Source: Labilithrix sp. (GTDB lineage: Bacteria; Myxococcota_A; Polyangia; Polyangiales; Polyangiaceae). From it: a stretch of DNA of 64,000 bases. The notes under the pieces are model-generated. The model was not told the DNA's origin, did no database searches, and saw only the letters and a list, made by a program, of their open reading frames with translations. Positions 53,030-64,000 of this stretch are shown here, piece after piece. Position 1 is the first letter of the stretch, and every line of letters begins with the position of its first letter. Made by a program: the position numbers and the translations under genes. The DNA lies in NCBI GenBank assembly GCA_019637155.1, contig JAHBWE010000004.1, positions 186,001-250,000 on the forward strand, written 5' to 3'.

Positions 53030-53665
53030 TCAGCCGTCGCAATCGTTCTCGCGCGGCTTGCACTCGGTGGGGTCTTCGCAGCAGACACCTTCGAGGCAAG
53101 CCTTGCCGAGACCGGACGGGCCGAACGGGCACTCGACCTCGCAGGTCGTCACCTTGTCGGTGCAGCGCGCGAGATCCTTGTCGTTGGAGCCGCAGCTGTT
53201 GTTGCTGCACTGGAAGATGCACGCCGCCGACTCGCAGGTCGTGCCTCGGCAGTCCCCGTTCTGGCACGCGAAGGTGCAGGAGCGGCCTCCGCGGCACGTG
53301 ACGTCCTTGCACGAGAGCGCTCCGATCCCGCATTCGACGCGGCAGTCGACGCCCTCCGGGCACGCGAAGACGGTGCTCTTCGTGCACTTCGCCGGCCCGC
53401 AGCGGAACACGCATTCACCGTTCACGCACTCGCCGTCGCCGCAGCCGGTCCCGCACTCGCCCGGCGTCCCGCCCGCCTCGCCCGGCTCTCCCGACGAGCT
53501 GCTGCCGCTGCTCGACGTCGACGAGGTCGAGCTCGGGGAAGGGGACGCCGCGTCGAGGTCGTCGACGACCGGGCGATCGGTGTCGATGCCGAGGACCGCG
53601 CCGCACGCAGGGGCGATCACGAGCCCGGCGAGCATCGTGATCGACGTGGTCGCGAAGCGCCGCAC
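53030..53665 (-). CDS. Cys-rich lipoprotein
   Basis: The protein has 211 residues, GTG start. The signal ends near IAPAC, a lipobox. A Ser/Thr stalk (residues ~42-62) leads to a domain of ~140 residues with more than 20 Cys (CRVECGIGALSCKDVTC, CTFACQNGDC). The pattern of CxxxC pairs suggests a small disulfide-knotted repeat domain, but I do not recognise the family. It lies 48 bp upstream of the kinase gene on the same strand. Confidence 0.65.
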   Translation of the reverse strand: MRRFATTSITMLAGLVIAPACGAVLGIDTDRPVVDDLDAASPSPSSTSSTSSSGSSSSGEPGEAGGTPGECGTGCGDGECVNGECVFRCGPAKCTKSTVFACPEGVDCRVECGIGALSCKDVTCRGGRSCTFACQNGDCRGTTCESAACIFQCSNNSCGSNDKDLARCTDKVTTCEVECPFGPSGLGKACLEGVCCEDPTECKPRENDCDG

Positions 53666-53680
53666 GAGCTGGAGCGTAGC

Positions 53681-54415
53681 TCACCCCGCCGCGCGCGTCG
53701 GCTCGAACCACGTGCGTCGCGCGGGGACCGAGACGAGCCTGGTCCGGCGACTGGCCAGCCCGCGCGGGATGCGCTCGCCGGGGGCGAGGACGAGCGCGGT
53801 GAGCTGGCCGCCGTAGACGCAGCCGGTGTCGAGGCCCGTCGCCCACGCGTGGAGCTGGAGGCGCGGCGCGGCGTTGTGCCCGAAGACGACGTGCGGCGGC
53901 CCGGCGTAGCGCGTACCCCAGAGGACGTGCGCCTTCTTCGCTAACGGGACCGTGCGGATCCGCATGAGCGTCGCCGGGTTTTGCTGCTCGAAGGGGAGCG
54001 CGGGATCGAGCCCCGCGTGCACGACGCGGAGGTCGTGCTCCGGGAAGTCGAGCGAGACGGGCGTGGCGCGCAGCACCGACCAGTCGATCGGGCGCAGCGC
54101 CCGCGCGAGCTCGCGATGGAGCTTGCCGATCTCGACCCGCGGGGCGGGCGCGCCGCGGATCCACTGCGCGCGCGCGTCGTCCCACTCGATGAGCTTCTGC
54201 TCGTGGTTGCCGCGCACGACCAGCGCGCCGGTCGCGCGGACGACGTCGAGCACGCCGAGCGAGTCGGGGCCGCGGGCGACGAGGTCGCCGACGAAGACGA
54301 GGCGGTCGCCGCTCGCGAACGCGACGCGGTCGAGCAGGTCGTGGAGCTCGCCGGCGCAGCCGTGGACGTCGCCGACGACGATGGTGCGGCCGGTGTGGGG
54401 AGCTAGAGCCGCCAC
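53681..54415 (-). CDS. PPP-type metallophosphoesterase (ApaH/PrpE-like)
   Basis: The protein has 244 residues. The metal-site motifs are GDVHGCAGEL, GDLVARGPDS and RGNHEQKL, plus VVHAGLDPALP and FGHNAAP for the distal ligands. These are the PPP-family signatures shared by protein phosphatases and symmetrical Ap4A hydrolases. The preference between nucleotides and phosphoproteins cannot be settled. The GTG start overlaps the end of glgC by 13 nt. Confidence 0.85.
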   Translation of the reverse strand: MAALAPHTGRTIVVGDVHGCAGELHDLLDRVAFASGDRLVFVGDLVARGPDSLGVLDVVRATGALVVRGNHEQKLIEWDDARAQWIRGAPAPRVEIGKLHRELARALRPIDWSVLRATPVSLDFPEHDLRVVHAGLDPALPFEQQNPATLMRIRTVPLAKKAHVLWGTRYAGPPHVVFGHNAAPRLQLHAWATGLDTGCVYGGQLTALVLAPGERIPRGLASRRTRLVSVPARRTWFEPTRAAG

Positions 54416-55683
54416 ATCTTCTCGTCGTCGAGCTTGGCGCGCTTCGGGATCACGACGATGCCGCCCTCCGAGACGAAGAACCGCTTTTTATCGGCTTCCA
54501 CGTTGAAACCGACTTCCACGCCAGCCGGTACTTCGACGTCCTTGTCGATGATGCAGCGCCGCAGCTTCGCGTTGCGGCCGACGCGGACGCGCTCGTAGAG
54601 GATGCTCTCCTCGATCTCGGCGAACGAGTTCACGCGGCACCCGACGCTGAGGACGCTGCGGTGGATGCGGCCGCCGGAGATGATGCAGCCGTGGCTGACC
54701 ATCGAGTCGGTCGCGATGCCGACGCGCGCGTGCGCCTCGTCGCGGAACACGAACTTCGCGGGCGGGTGGTGCGTCACGCCGGTGCGGATCGGCCAGCGCT
54801 CGTTGTACAGGTTGAAGAGCGGGTGGATCGCGATGAGGTCGAGCTGCGCCTCCCAGTACGCCTCGATGCTCCCGACGTCGCGCCAGTAGCCGATCGCGCG
54901 GTCGTCCTCGCCCGGGACGCGGTTCGTCGCGAAGTCGTAGGCGTAGATGTCCTGTCCGTCGGACACCATGCGCGGGAGGATGTCGTGCCCGAAGTCGTGT
55001 TTGCTCGACTCGACCGCGGCGTCGCGGTTGAGCTCGTGGATGAGGTCGTCGGTGCGGAAGACGTAGTTGCCCATCGACGCGAGGCACATCTCCGTGCTGC
55101 CCGGCATGGTCGGCGGGTTCTTCACCTTCTCGTGGAACGCGACGATGCGCCCGTCCTTGTCGACCTCGAGGACGCCGAAGTCGGTCGCCTCTTTCTTCGG
55201 GACCGGGATCGCCGCGACCGTCGCGGCGGCGTTCCGCGCGATGTGCGCCGAGATCATCTGGCGGACGTCCATCTTGTAGACGTGGTCGCCGCCGAAGATG
55301 CACACGATCTCCGGCTTCTCGTCGGTGATGACGTGCTGGCACTGGTAGACCGCGTCGGCCGAGCCCTTGAACCAGGAGAGGCCGGTGCGCTGCTGGGCGG
55401 GGATCGCCTCGATGTACTGATCGAGCAGCGGCGACAGACGCCACACGCGCGCGATGTGCTCTTCGAGCGACGCGCTCTTGTACTGCGTGAGCACCTTGAT
55501 GCGCGTGAGCCCGGAGTTGACGAAGTTCGAGAGGACGATGTCGATGATGCGATAGCGCCCCGCGAACGGGACGGCGGGTTTCGCGCGATCGAGCGTGAGC
55601 GGGTAGAGGCGTTTGCCCTCGCCGCCTGCGAGGACCATCACGAGGACCTGACTCGGATCGAAGTGCGGGCTCGCCGTCGGCAT
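54403..55683 (-). CDS. glgC: Glucose-1-phosphate adenylyltransferase
   Basis: GlgC makes ADP-glucose, the first committed step in glycogen synthesis. The protein has 426 residues. It shows LVMVLAGGEGKRLYPLT (nucleotide site), KPAVPFAGRYRIID, GTADAVYQ in the variant form GSADAVYQ, GDHVYKMD and YWRDVGSIEAYWEA. The left-handed beta-helix C-terminus (SVLSVGCRVNSFAEIEESIL) is intact. GSADA instead of GTADA is a conservative change. The ATG at 55683 is 51 bp from the divergent xdhC start. No other glg gene is adjacent. Confidence 0.95.
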   Translation of the reverse strand: MPTASPHFDPSQVLVMVLAGGEGKRLYPLTLDRAKPAVPFAGRYRIIDIVLSNFVNSGLTRIKVLTQYKSASLEEHIARVWRLSPLLDQYIEAIPAQQRTGLSWFKGSADAVYQCQHVITDEKPEIVCIFGGDHVYKMDVRQMISAHIARNAAATVAAIPVPKKEATDFGVLEVDKDGRIVAFHEKVKNPPTMPGSTEMCLASMGNYVFRTDDLIHELNRDAAVESSKHDFGHDILPRMVSDGQDIYAYDFATNRVPGEDDRAIGYWRDVGSIEAYWEAQLDLIAIHPLFNLYNERWPIRTGVTHHPPAKFVFRDEAHARVGIATDSMVSHGCIISGGRIHRSVLSVGCRVNSFAEIEESILYERVRVGRNAKLRRCIIDKDVEVPAGVEVGFNVEADKKRFFVSEGGIVVIPKRAKLDDEKMWRL

Positions 55684-55734
55684 GAGAGGAGCCCAAGATA
55701 AGGCAATCCGTGCGCGCCGGAGTAGAATCGTGCG

Positions 55735-56538
55735 GTGGTCCCGGTTCCGGCCGCTGGCGATCCCTCCGCTGTGCTCGCTGCCGCAGCGCAGGCCGTCCTG
55801 CGCGGGGCCTCCGGCGCGATGGCGACGGTGCTCGCGCGCCACGGCTCGGCGCCGGGAACGCCGGGGCAGAAGCTCTACCTCGCGGTGGACGGCACCTGCA
55901 TCGGCACGGTGGGCGGGGGCGCGGTCGAGCACGAGGTCCTCCAGGCGCTCGTCGCGCTGGCGAAAGATCCCGCGGCGAAGCACGAGGTCCGGACCTTCAA
56001 GCTCGGCGCCGAGCTCGGCATGTGCTGCGGCGGGCGGCTCGAGGTGCTGCTCGAGCCGATCGCGGGCCTCGTGCCGACCCTCATCGCCGGCGGCGGCCAC
56101 GTCGCGACCGCGCTCGCGCCGATCCTGGCGAAGGTCGGCTTCGCGGTCACCGTCGTCGACGAACGCGACGCCTGGGGCGAGGACCGCCGCATCGCGGGGG
56201 TGACGTGCGTGACGGGGGACTTCGACGACGCCGGGAAGGCGATCGATCCACGCGGCGCCTGCCTGGTCATGACGCACGATCACGCCCTCGACCAGCGGGT
56301 CATCGAGTGGGCCCTCGGCCGCGGCTTCGCGTTCGTCGGCGGCGTGGGCAGCCGCGCCAAGGCGGAGCGCACGCGCCAGCGCCTCGAGGTGAAGGGCTTC
56401 GCGAAGGACGATCGCGAGCGCGTCCGCATGCCCCTCGGCGCCGCGATCGGGGCCCGAACGCCGGACGAGATCGCGATCGCGATCGCGGCGGAGATGATCG
56501 CCTGGCGCAAGGGTGTGATCCCGCACCGCTCAGAATGA
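55735..56538 (+). CDS. xdhC: XdhC/CoxI-family molybdenum-cofactor maturation protein
   Basis: XdhC proteins bind the sulfurated molybdenum cofactor and insert it into xanthine dehydrogenase. The protein has 267 residues, GTG start. The N-terminal domain has MATVLARHGSAPGTPGQKL, GTVGGGAVEHEVL and the CxxG-type motif LGMCCGGRLEVLLEP. The C-terminal Rossmann-like domain has LIAGGGHVATALAPIL and GVGSRAKAERTRQRL. It lies two genes upstream of the xanthine dehydrogenase on the same strand, which supports a shared function. Confidence 0.88.
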   Translation: MVPVPAAGDPSAVLAAAAQAVLRGASGAMATVLARHGSAPGTPGQKLYLAVDGTCIGTVGGGAVEHEVLQALVALAKDPAAKHEVRTFKLGAELGMCCGGRLEVLLEPIAGLVPTLIAGGGHVATALAPILAKVGFAVTVVDERDAWGEDRRIAGVTCVTGDFDDAGKAIDPRGACLVMTHDHALDQRVIEWALGRGFAFVGGVGSRAKAERTRQRLEVKGFAKDDRERVRMPLGAAIGARTPDEIAIAIAAEMIAWRKGVIPHRSE

Positions 56539-56616
56539 TCCACAAATTTCATAGGGTTACGCGAGAGCCGCGGGAGCGAGGGCTTGGCTCCATCGTTGCT
56601 TACATCGCCTTACATA

Positions 56617-58383
56617 ATGCTTGGACGGACGATCCTTGGTCTTACGTTGCTCTTCGCAGCTCCGCTCGCCGCTTGCGCCGACGACGCGCACGAGGTCACG
56701 GCTTCGGACGCGAGCGAGATCCGAGAGCTCACCGAAGCGGAGGTGCTCGCCGACCTCGACGCGCTCGGCACGCAGATCCGGACGAGCTACGGCCTCCTCG
56801 ATTTCAAGAAGGCCCGCTTCGGCTTCGACCTCGACGCGGAGCTCGCGGCCGCGCGGACGAAGATCCTCGCCGCGACGACGGAGGGCGATCGCCTTCGGCC
56901 GTTCTACGAGCTCCTCGCGAAGCTGAAGGACGGCCACGTGAGCCTGTCGTTCACGATGCGCGCGACCTCGACGACCGAGCACTCGATCCCGATGTGGCTG
57001 ACGCCGATCGGCGAGGACTACTACGTCTCGTACGACGCGAGCGGGCTGCTCGTCGGCGACCGCCTCGTCTCGATCGACGGCAAGACGGCGCACGAGCTCG
57101 AGCAGCTCCTCCTCCCGCTCTGCGAGATCGGCACGCTCGAGAGCTCGCGTCACCGCGTCGCGAACCTGATGAGCACGCGGCCCTTCTACGCCGGGCCCGA
57201 GCTCCAGCCCCACGGCGCGGCGGCGATCGTCGTCGTCGAGCGCGACGGTGTGAACGTGCGGCTCGAGCTTTCGTGGGGTAGGAAATCCGGCGGAACGACG
57301 GGGCTCGTTCGACCGCCGCTCGCCTCGACTCCGCCGGTTCCGGGCGCGTCGGACGGGACCGCGCTCGCCCTCGAGCACATCCTCGGATCCGGACCGGAGG
57401 GATCGAGGTGGCAGAGCGGGGCGGCGGAGCCTTGGTTCTTGACGCCCACGACGGCGAAGGACCTCGGGATCGCGCCGGTTACTCCCCGCCCCGAGACGCT
57501 CGCGAAGTACGGCGCCCCGACCGACTTCGGCGAGGCGCTGCAGCTCGGCGCGTACCGCTACACCTTCGAGGGCAAGAACGTCCTCCTCCTGCGGATCCCG
57601 ACCTTCAACCTGCGGTCGGCGGCGTACGACGAGCACGTCGCGTGGGTGAGCGCGCTCCTCGACGACACGAACGCGGACGCGAGCACGGACGTCGTCGTCA
57701 TCGACACCTCGCACAACCCGGGCGGGAAGTTCTTCTACGTCGAGGGCCTCATCAGCATGTTCCTCACGAAGCCGATCCCGAACGAGCTGATCGCCGAGCG
57801 CGCCAACCGCTCCCTCGTTCAGAGGTACGTGGGGCACGCGAACAGCGCGGCGTCGGATCTCGACGCGTACACCGTCTGGCGCGCGCGGCTGAGCGGCATC
57901 GAGGCGGCGAACGATCGTGGCGACCTGCTCGCGCCGTTCACGCCGGGTTGGGGCGCGATCATGGGGCCCACCGTCCCGCGCCGCGGCCTGGTCGCGACGG
58001 GAGAGCCGACGCTCTCTCCGCATCCGCTCGTCACGTGGAAGGGTCCGATCCTCGTCCTCCAGGACGAGCTGGCGGGATCGTGCGGCGACGTCTTCCCCGC
58101 CCTCATGCAGAACGGCGGCGTCGCGAAGACCTTCGGCGCGCGGACGGCGGGCATGGGTGGGCCGCGCGGCGACTACACCCTCCCCGTCTCGAACGCCTAC
58201 CTCGCGCTGACGAGCGGCCTCTTCGGCCCCGCCGACGGCGAGGGCGGCATCGAGAACATCGAGAACGACGGCGTCGTCCCCGACTACCCGCGCGCGCTCA
58301 CGCCGGCGGATCTCCGGAACGGCTACGTCGACTACGTCCGCGACTTCAGCAAGGTCGCGGTTGGTCTCGCGCCGTCTCGCTGA
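56617..58383 (+). CDS. S41 family (C-terminal processing) peptidase, lipoprotein
   Basis: The protein has 588 residues from ATG 56617, the start that gives the lipoprotein signal LGRTILGLTLLFAAPLAAC; a TTG at 56584 only adds residues. The middle has a PDZ-like region and the S41 core: LLLRIPTFN, TDVVVIDTSHNPGG, and the nucleophile region ILVLQDELAGSCGDVFPAL, where Ser in GSCGD takes the place of the usual SAGE/SASE. The rest of the fold continues to YPRALTPADLRNG. It is probably an exported protease. It separates xdhC from the xanthine dehydrogenase, 18 bp before the latter, so it may be co-transcribed. Confidence 0.8.
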   Translation: MLGRTILGLTLLFAAPLAACADDAHEVTASDASEIRELTEAEVLADLDALGTQIRTSYGLLDFKKARFGFDLDAELAAARTKILAATTEGDRLRPFYELLAKLKDGHVSLSFTMRATSTTEHSIPMWLTPIGEDYYVSYDASGLLVGDRLVSIDGKTAHELEQLLLPLCEIGTLESSRHRVANLMSTRPFYAGPELQPHGAAAIVVVERDGVNVRLELSWGRKSGGTTGLVRPPLASTPPVPGASDGTALALEHILGSGPEGSRWQSGAAEPWFLTPTTAKDLGIAPVTPRPETLAKYGAPTDFGEALQLGAYRYTFEGKNVLLLRIPTFNLRSAAYDEHVAWVSALLDDTNADASTDVVVIDTSHNPGGKFFYVEGLISMFLTKPIPNELIAERANRSLVQRYVGHANSAASDLDAYTVWRARLSGIEAANDRGDLLAPFTPGWGAIMGPTVPRRGLVATGEPTLSPHPLVTWKGPILVLQDELAGSCGDVFPALMQNGGVAKTFGARTAGMGGPRGDYTLPVSNAYLALTSGLFGPADGEGGIENIENDGVVPDYPRALTPADLRNGYVDYVRDFSKVAVGLAPSR

Positions 58384-58401
58384 GGGCGTATCATCGGCGG
58401 C

Positions 58402-62232
<3,831 letters not shown>

Positions 62233-62235
62233 CCA

Positions 62236-62341
62236 CTCAACGTCGGGGGCTTCGCCCCCGACACCCCTACCCCAGACACGGCCCTCGCGCGTTGCGCTCG
62301 GGGCGCTTCGCGCCCGCTTGCGCGGCCGCTTCTGGGGCCCC
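62236..62341 (+). repeat. Dispersed ~105-bp GC-rich element, copy C
   Basis: The copy starts 4 bp after the xanthine dehydrogenase stop codon and matches copies A and B in hairpin (GGGGGCTTCGCCCCC), middle box (ACCCCAGACACGGCCCTCG) and end (GCGGCCGCTTCTGGGGCCCC). The first stem-loop could also terminate the xdh transcript. Its end leads straight into a tandem array built from similar sequence. Confidence 0.85.
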
Positions 62342-62530
62342 GTTCGCTGCTGCGGGCTTGCTTGCGCGCGGGGGCATGCCACTCGCCGGCCGCTGTGCCG
62401 CTTCTGGTGTCCCGTTCGCCGCTGGGGGCTTGCTTGCGCGCGGGGCATGCCACTCGCCGGCCGCTGCGGCCGCTTCTGGTGCCCCGTTCGCCAGCCGCTG
62501 GGCTTGCTTGCGTGGCCGCTTCTGGTGCCG
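62341..62530. repeat. Tandem array of 72-bp units
   Basis: Two full units (62341-62412 and 62413-62484) and one truncated unit (62485-62530) begin CGTTCGC and contain GGGCTTGCTTGCGCGCGGGG, then CATGCCACTCGCCGGCCGCT and end CTTCTGGTG(T/C)CC. The unit end resembles the end of the dispersed element just upstream, so the array probably grew from it. No supported gene in it. Confidence 0.75.
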
Positions 62531-62531
62531 G

Positions 62532-62691
62532 TTCGCAGACTCATGGGGCCAGCAGAAGCAGTTTTTCGCAGGGTCATGGGGCCACCCCTTTCGCAGCATG
62601 AAGGGGCCACCGGGCGAAGGAGGCTTGAGAGGATTTTCGCAGGCTCATGGGGCCACCCCTGATCCGTTTTTCGCAGGGTCATGGGGCCACC
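62532..62691. repeat. Five copies of a 22-bp motif
   Basis: The motif TTCGCAGGSTCATGGGGCCA (plus CC) begins near 62532, 62565, 62590, 62636 and 62670 with variable spacers, two of which contain TTTTT. Open frames through it encode a repetitive peptide, but nothing supports coding. The gap 62692-62878 holds nothing else apart from a short fragment (GGCGGCCGCTTCTGGG near 62848) resembling the element's tail. Confidence 0.65.
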
Positions 62692-62878
62692 CGGGGTGAT
62701 CGACCTGGAGTGAATCGGATTCGCTCCCGACGACGGCGCCGGTCGCCGTCGGGAGGAATCGATGCCCTACCGGGAGCTCACCATGATCGCTCATGCGGCG
62801 TGCTCGCTAGTGCGTGCTCGCTGGTGCTGCGCCTCATGCTTCGCGACTGATGTGGCGGCCGCTTCTGGGCGGCCTGAG

Positions 62879-63184
62879 TTACTTCGGCTCGGCGGCGCCG
62901 GTTGCGGTGCATTTGTATTCGCCGCCGACGATGAAGGCGCGGCGGCAGATCACGGTCCAGTGACCTTTGCCCTCGATGTCGTATTCGCCGCGCATCTGGA
63001 GCATTCCGCGTTCGCCGTGGAAGCTGTCGAGCTTGCACTTGTCTCCGCAGCCGGCCGCGGTCTTCGCGGTCTGCAGCGCTTGCGCGCGGACGGGTGCGTC
63101 GTCGACGAGCAGGTTCGCGTAGATCGCGCAGAGACAGAGCACGAAGAGCGTGGCCGTGAACCACTGAAAGATGCGGCGCTTCAT
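62879..63184 (-). CDS. Small membrane-anchored protein of unknown function
   Basis: The protein has 101 residues. One N-terminal hydrophobic segment (WFTATLFVLCLCAIYANLLV) is followed by a small domain with three to four Cys (AAGCGDKCKLDSFHGERG, VICRRAFIVGGEYKC). The domain may form two disulfides in the periplasm. No family recognised. It follows the partial kinase-like gene by 14 bp on the same strand, so the two are probably co-transcribed. Confidence 0.65.
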   Translation of the reverse strand: MKRRIFQWFTATLFVLCLCAIYANLLVDDAPVRAQALQTAKTAAGCGDKCKLDSFHGERGMLQMRGEYDIEGKGHWTVICRRAFIVGGEYKCTATGAAEPK

Positions 63185-63198
63185 CGCTCGTCAGGACA

Positions 63199-64000
63199 TC
63201 ACAGATGATCGACGTAGCCTTCCTTCTTGGCTTTCCCCGGCTTGGGCGCGGCCGGCTTCACGGGCGCGGGCGCGGGGGCGGCGACGGCGGGCGCGGCGAC
63301 GGCGGTGGGCGTGGCGGCCGCGGGCTCTCGTGTCGGCGCCTCGGGGGTCGGCTCCTTCGCGATCGGCTCTTTCGCGGTCGGTGTCTCGGGTATCGGCGCC
63401 TCTGGGCTCGGTGCCTCGAGGGTCGGCTCCTTCGCGGTGGGAGCGTTCGCGCTCGCGGTCGGCGTCTCGGGGCTCGGCTCCTCGACCGACGCGGCGACGG
63501 AAGGGAGCGCCGTGCCGGGGCCGGGCCGAAGGAGCCTGAGGCCGCCGAAGACGACGAGCCCGACGAGGACCAGGAACCCGCCGATCGCGACGACGGCGCC
63601 GAGGGCCGAAGCGCGCGGCGGCCGCGGCGTCGTGCCGTTGACGGTACTGTACGTCCCCGGCGACGTGTCGGCGCGCGCCGCTGGCGACGGCGAGGAGAGC
63701 GTCGGCCCGCTCGGCGGGACGCGCGGCGACATGGGCGCGACGGAGACCGCCTCCGCAGCGCGCGGCGACGCGGGCGCGACGGAGACCGCGTCCGCCGCCG
63801 CCGCCGCCGCCATCGTCGTCGGCGCGAGCGCGTTCGTTGGCGTGAGCGGCGCGCCGTGCATGAGCGGCGTCTTCGGCGCCTCCGTGGGCGCGATCCCTCC
63901 GGCTCCGGCGCGCGGTTGCGCGCCGACCTGAAGGAGGAGGTGCTCGATCTCGTTGCTCGTGTCGGCCGGCATCGCCGCGAGGGCGTGCCGCAACCGGCGC
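63199..64000 (-). CDS. C-terminal part of a probable Ser/Thr kinase, 5' end outside window
   Basis: The frame stays open to the window edge; the visible ~267 residues end the protein. The first residues (LRHALAAMPADTSNEIEHLL) look like the end of a kinase C-lobe. A Pro/Ala/Ser linker follows, then a single transmembrane segment (GAVVAIGGFLVLVGLVVFGG). The outer tail has repeated Pro-Glu-Ala-Pro and TAKEP motifs and a basic end. This plan matches the two other kinases in the window, but the catalytic domain is not visible, so the call rests on architecture alone. Confidence 0.6.
   Translation of the reverse strand, partial: RRLRHALAAMPADTSNEIEHLLLQVGAQPRAGAGGIAPTEAPKTPLMHGAPLTPTNALAPTTMAAAAAADAVSVAPASPRAAEAVSVAPMSPRVPPSGPTLSSPSPAARADTSPGTYSTVNGTTPRPPRASALGAVVAIGGFLVLVGLVVFGGLRLLRPGPGTALPSVAASVEEPSPETPTASANAPTAKEPTLEAPSPEAPIPETPTAKEPIAKEPTPEAPTREPAAATPTAVAAPAVAAPAPAPVKPAAPKPGKAKKEGYVDHL

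Noticed and set aside
62532..62691. Possible CRISPR array from the 22-bp motif
   Set aside because: Spacing is irregular (about 25-46 bp starts), the motif is degenerate and spacers share sequence; no cas genes.

Overview
The window is about 70% GC and gene-dense. It carries many Cys-lipidated secreted proteins with Ser- or Gly-rich stalks, PknB-type Ser/Thr kinases, TPR/PEGA proteins, an FHA sigma-54 activator and one protein with a MYXO-CTERM-like tail. Together these point to a myxobacterium (Myxococcota, Polyangia-like, perhaps near Labilithrix or Sorangium). That placement is inferred from gene content only; there is no rRNA gene in the window.

Layout. 1-13 kb: secreted and lipid-anchored proteins (trypsin-like, SH3, a composite M28 peptidase), a Ser/Thr kinase head-to-head with a TPR/PEGA membrane protein, a VapBC toxin-antitoxin pair with a palindromic operator candidate, and an FHA sigma-54 activator coupled to a lipoprotein. 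13-22 kb: hemL overlapping a flavin monooxygenase, then a signalling cluster (degenerate kinase paralogue, thioredoxin-like protein, hybrid histidine kinase, GGDEF response regulator). 22-31 kb: pyruvate phosphate dikinase interrupted at its catalytic His motif by a 420-residue LAGLIDADG intein, three secreted proteins, and glyS. 31-41.4 kb: GNAT, lipoproteins, a two-gene operon of unknown function, an M13 peptidase, and a bufferin-type RiPP locus (Cys-rich precursor, MNIO enzyme, HvfC/BufC partner). 41.5-49.2 kb: a repeat-rich accessory stretch with a 62-bp minisatellite, a Uma2 protein, a giant Cys-rich/RCC1 lipoprotein gene made of eight ~420-bp repeats and broken by one frameshift, an RCC1 gene remnant, and a MYXO-CTERM protein between 42-bp direct repeats. 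49.2-56 kb: prmA-rsmE, a second kinase with a TPR membrane partner, a PPP-type phosphatase and glgC. 55.7-62.2 kb: XdhC, an S41 peptidase and a single-chain xanthine dehydrogenase. 62.2-64 kb: a repeat cluster, a small secreted protein and the C-terminal part of another probable kinase.

A ~105-bp GC-rich element occurs three times (8.9, 16.8 and 62.2 kb). One copy lies inside a reading frame, where it replaces the catalytic centre of a histidine kinase paralogue. The candidates that most merit follow-up are the PPDK intein, the lipoprotein-type bufferin locus with a terminator between precursor and enzyme, the kinase-paralogue/repeat fusion, and the frameshifted repeat lipoprotein. All calls come from reading the sequence; no database search was run.
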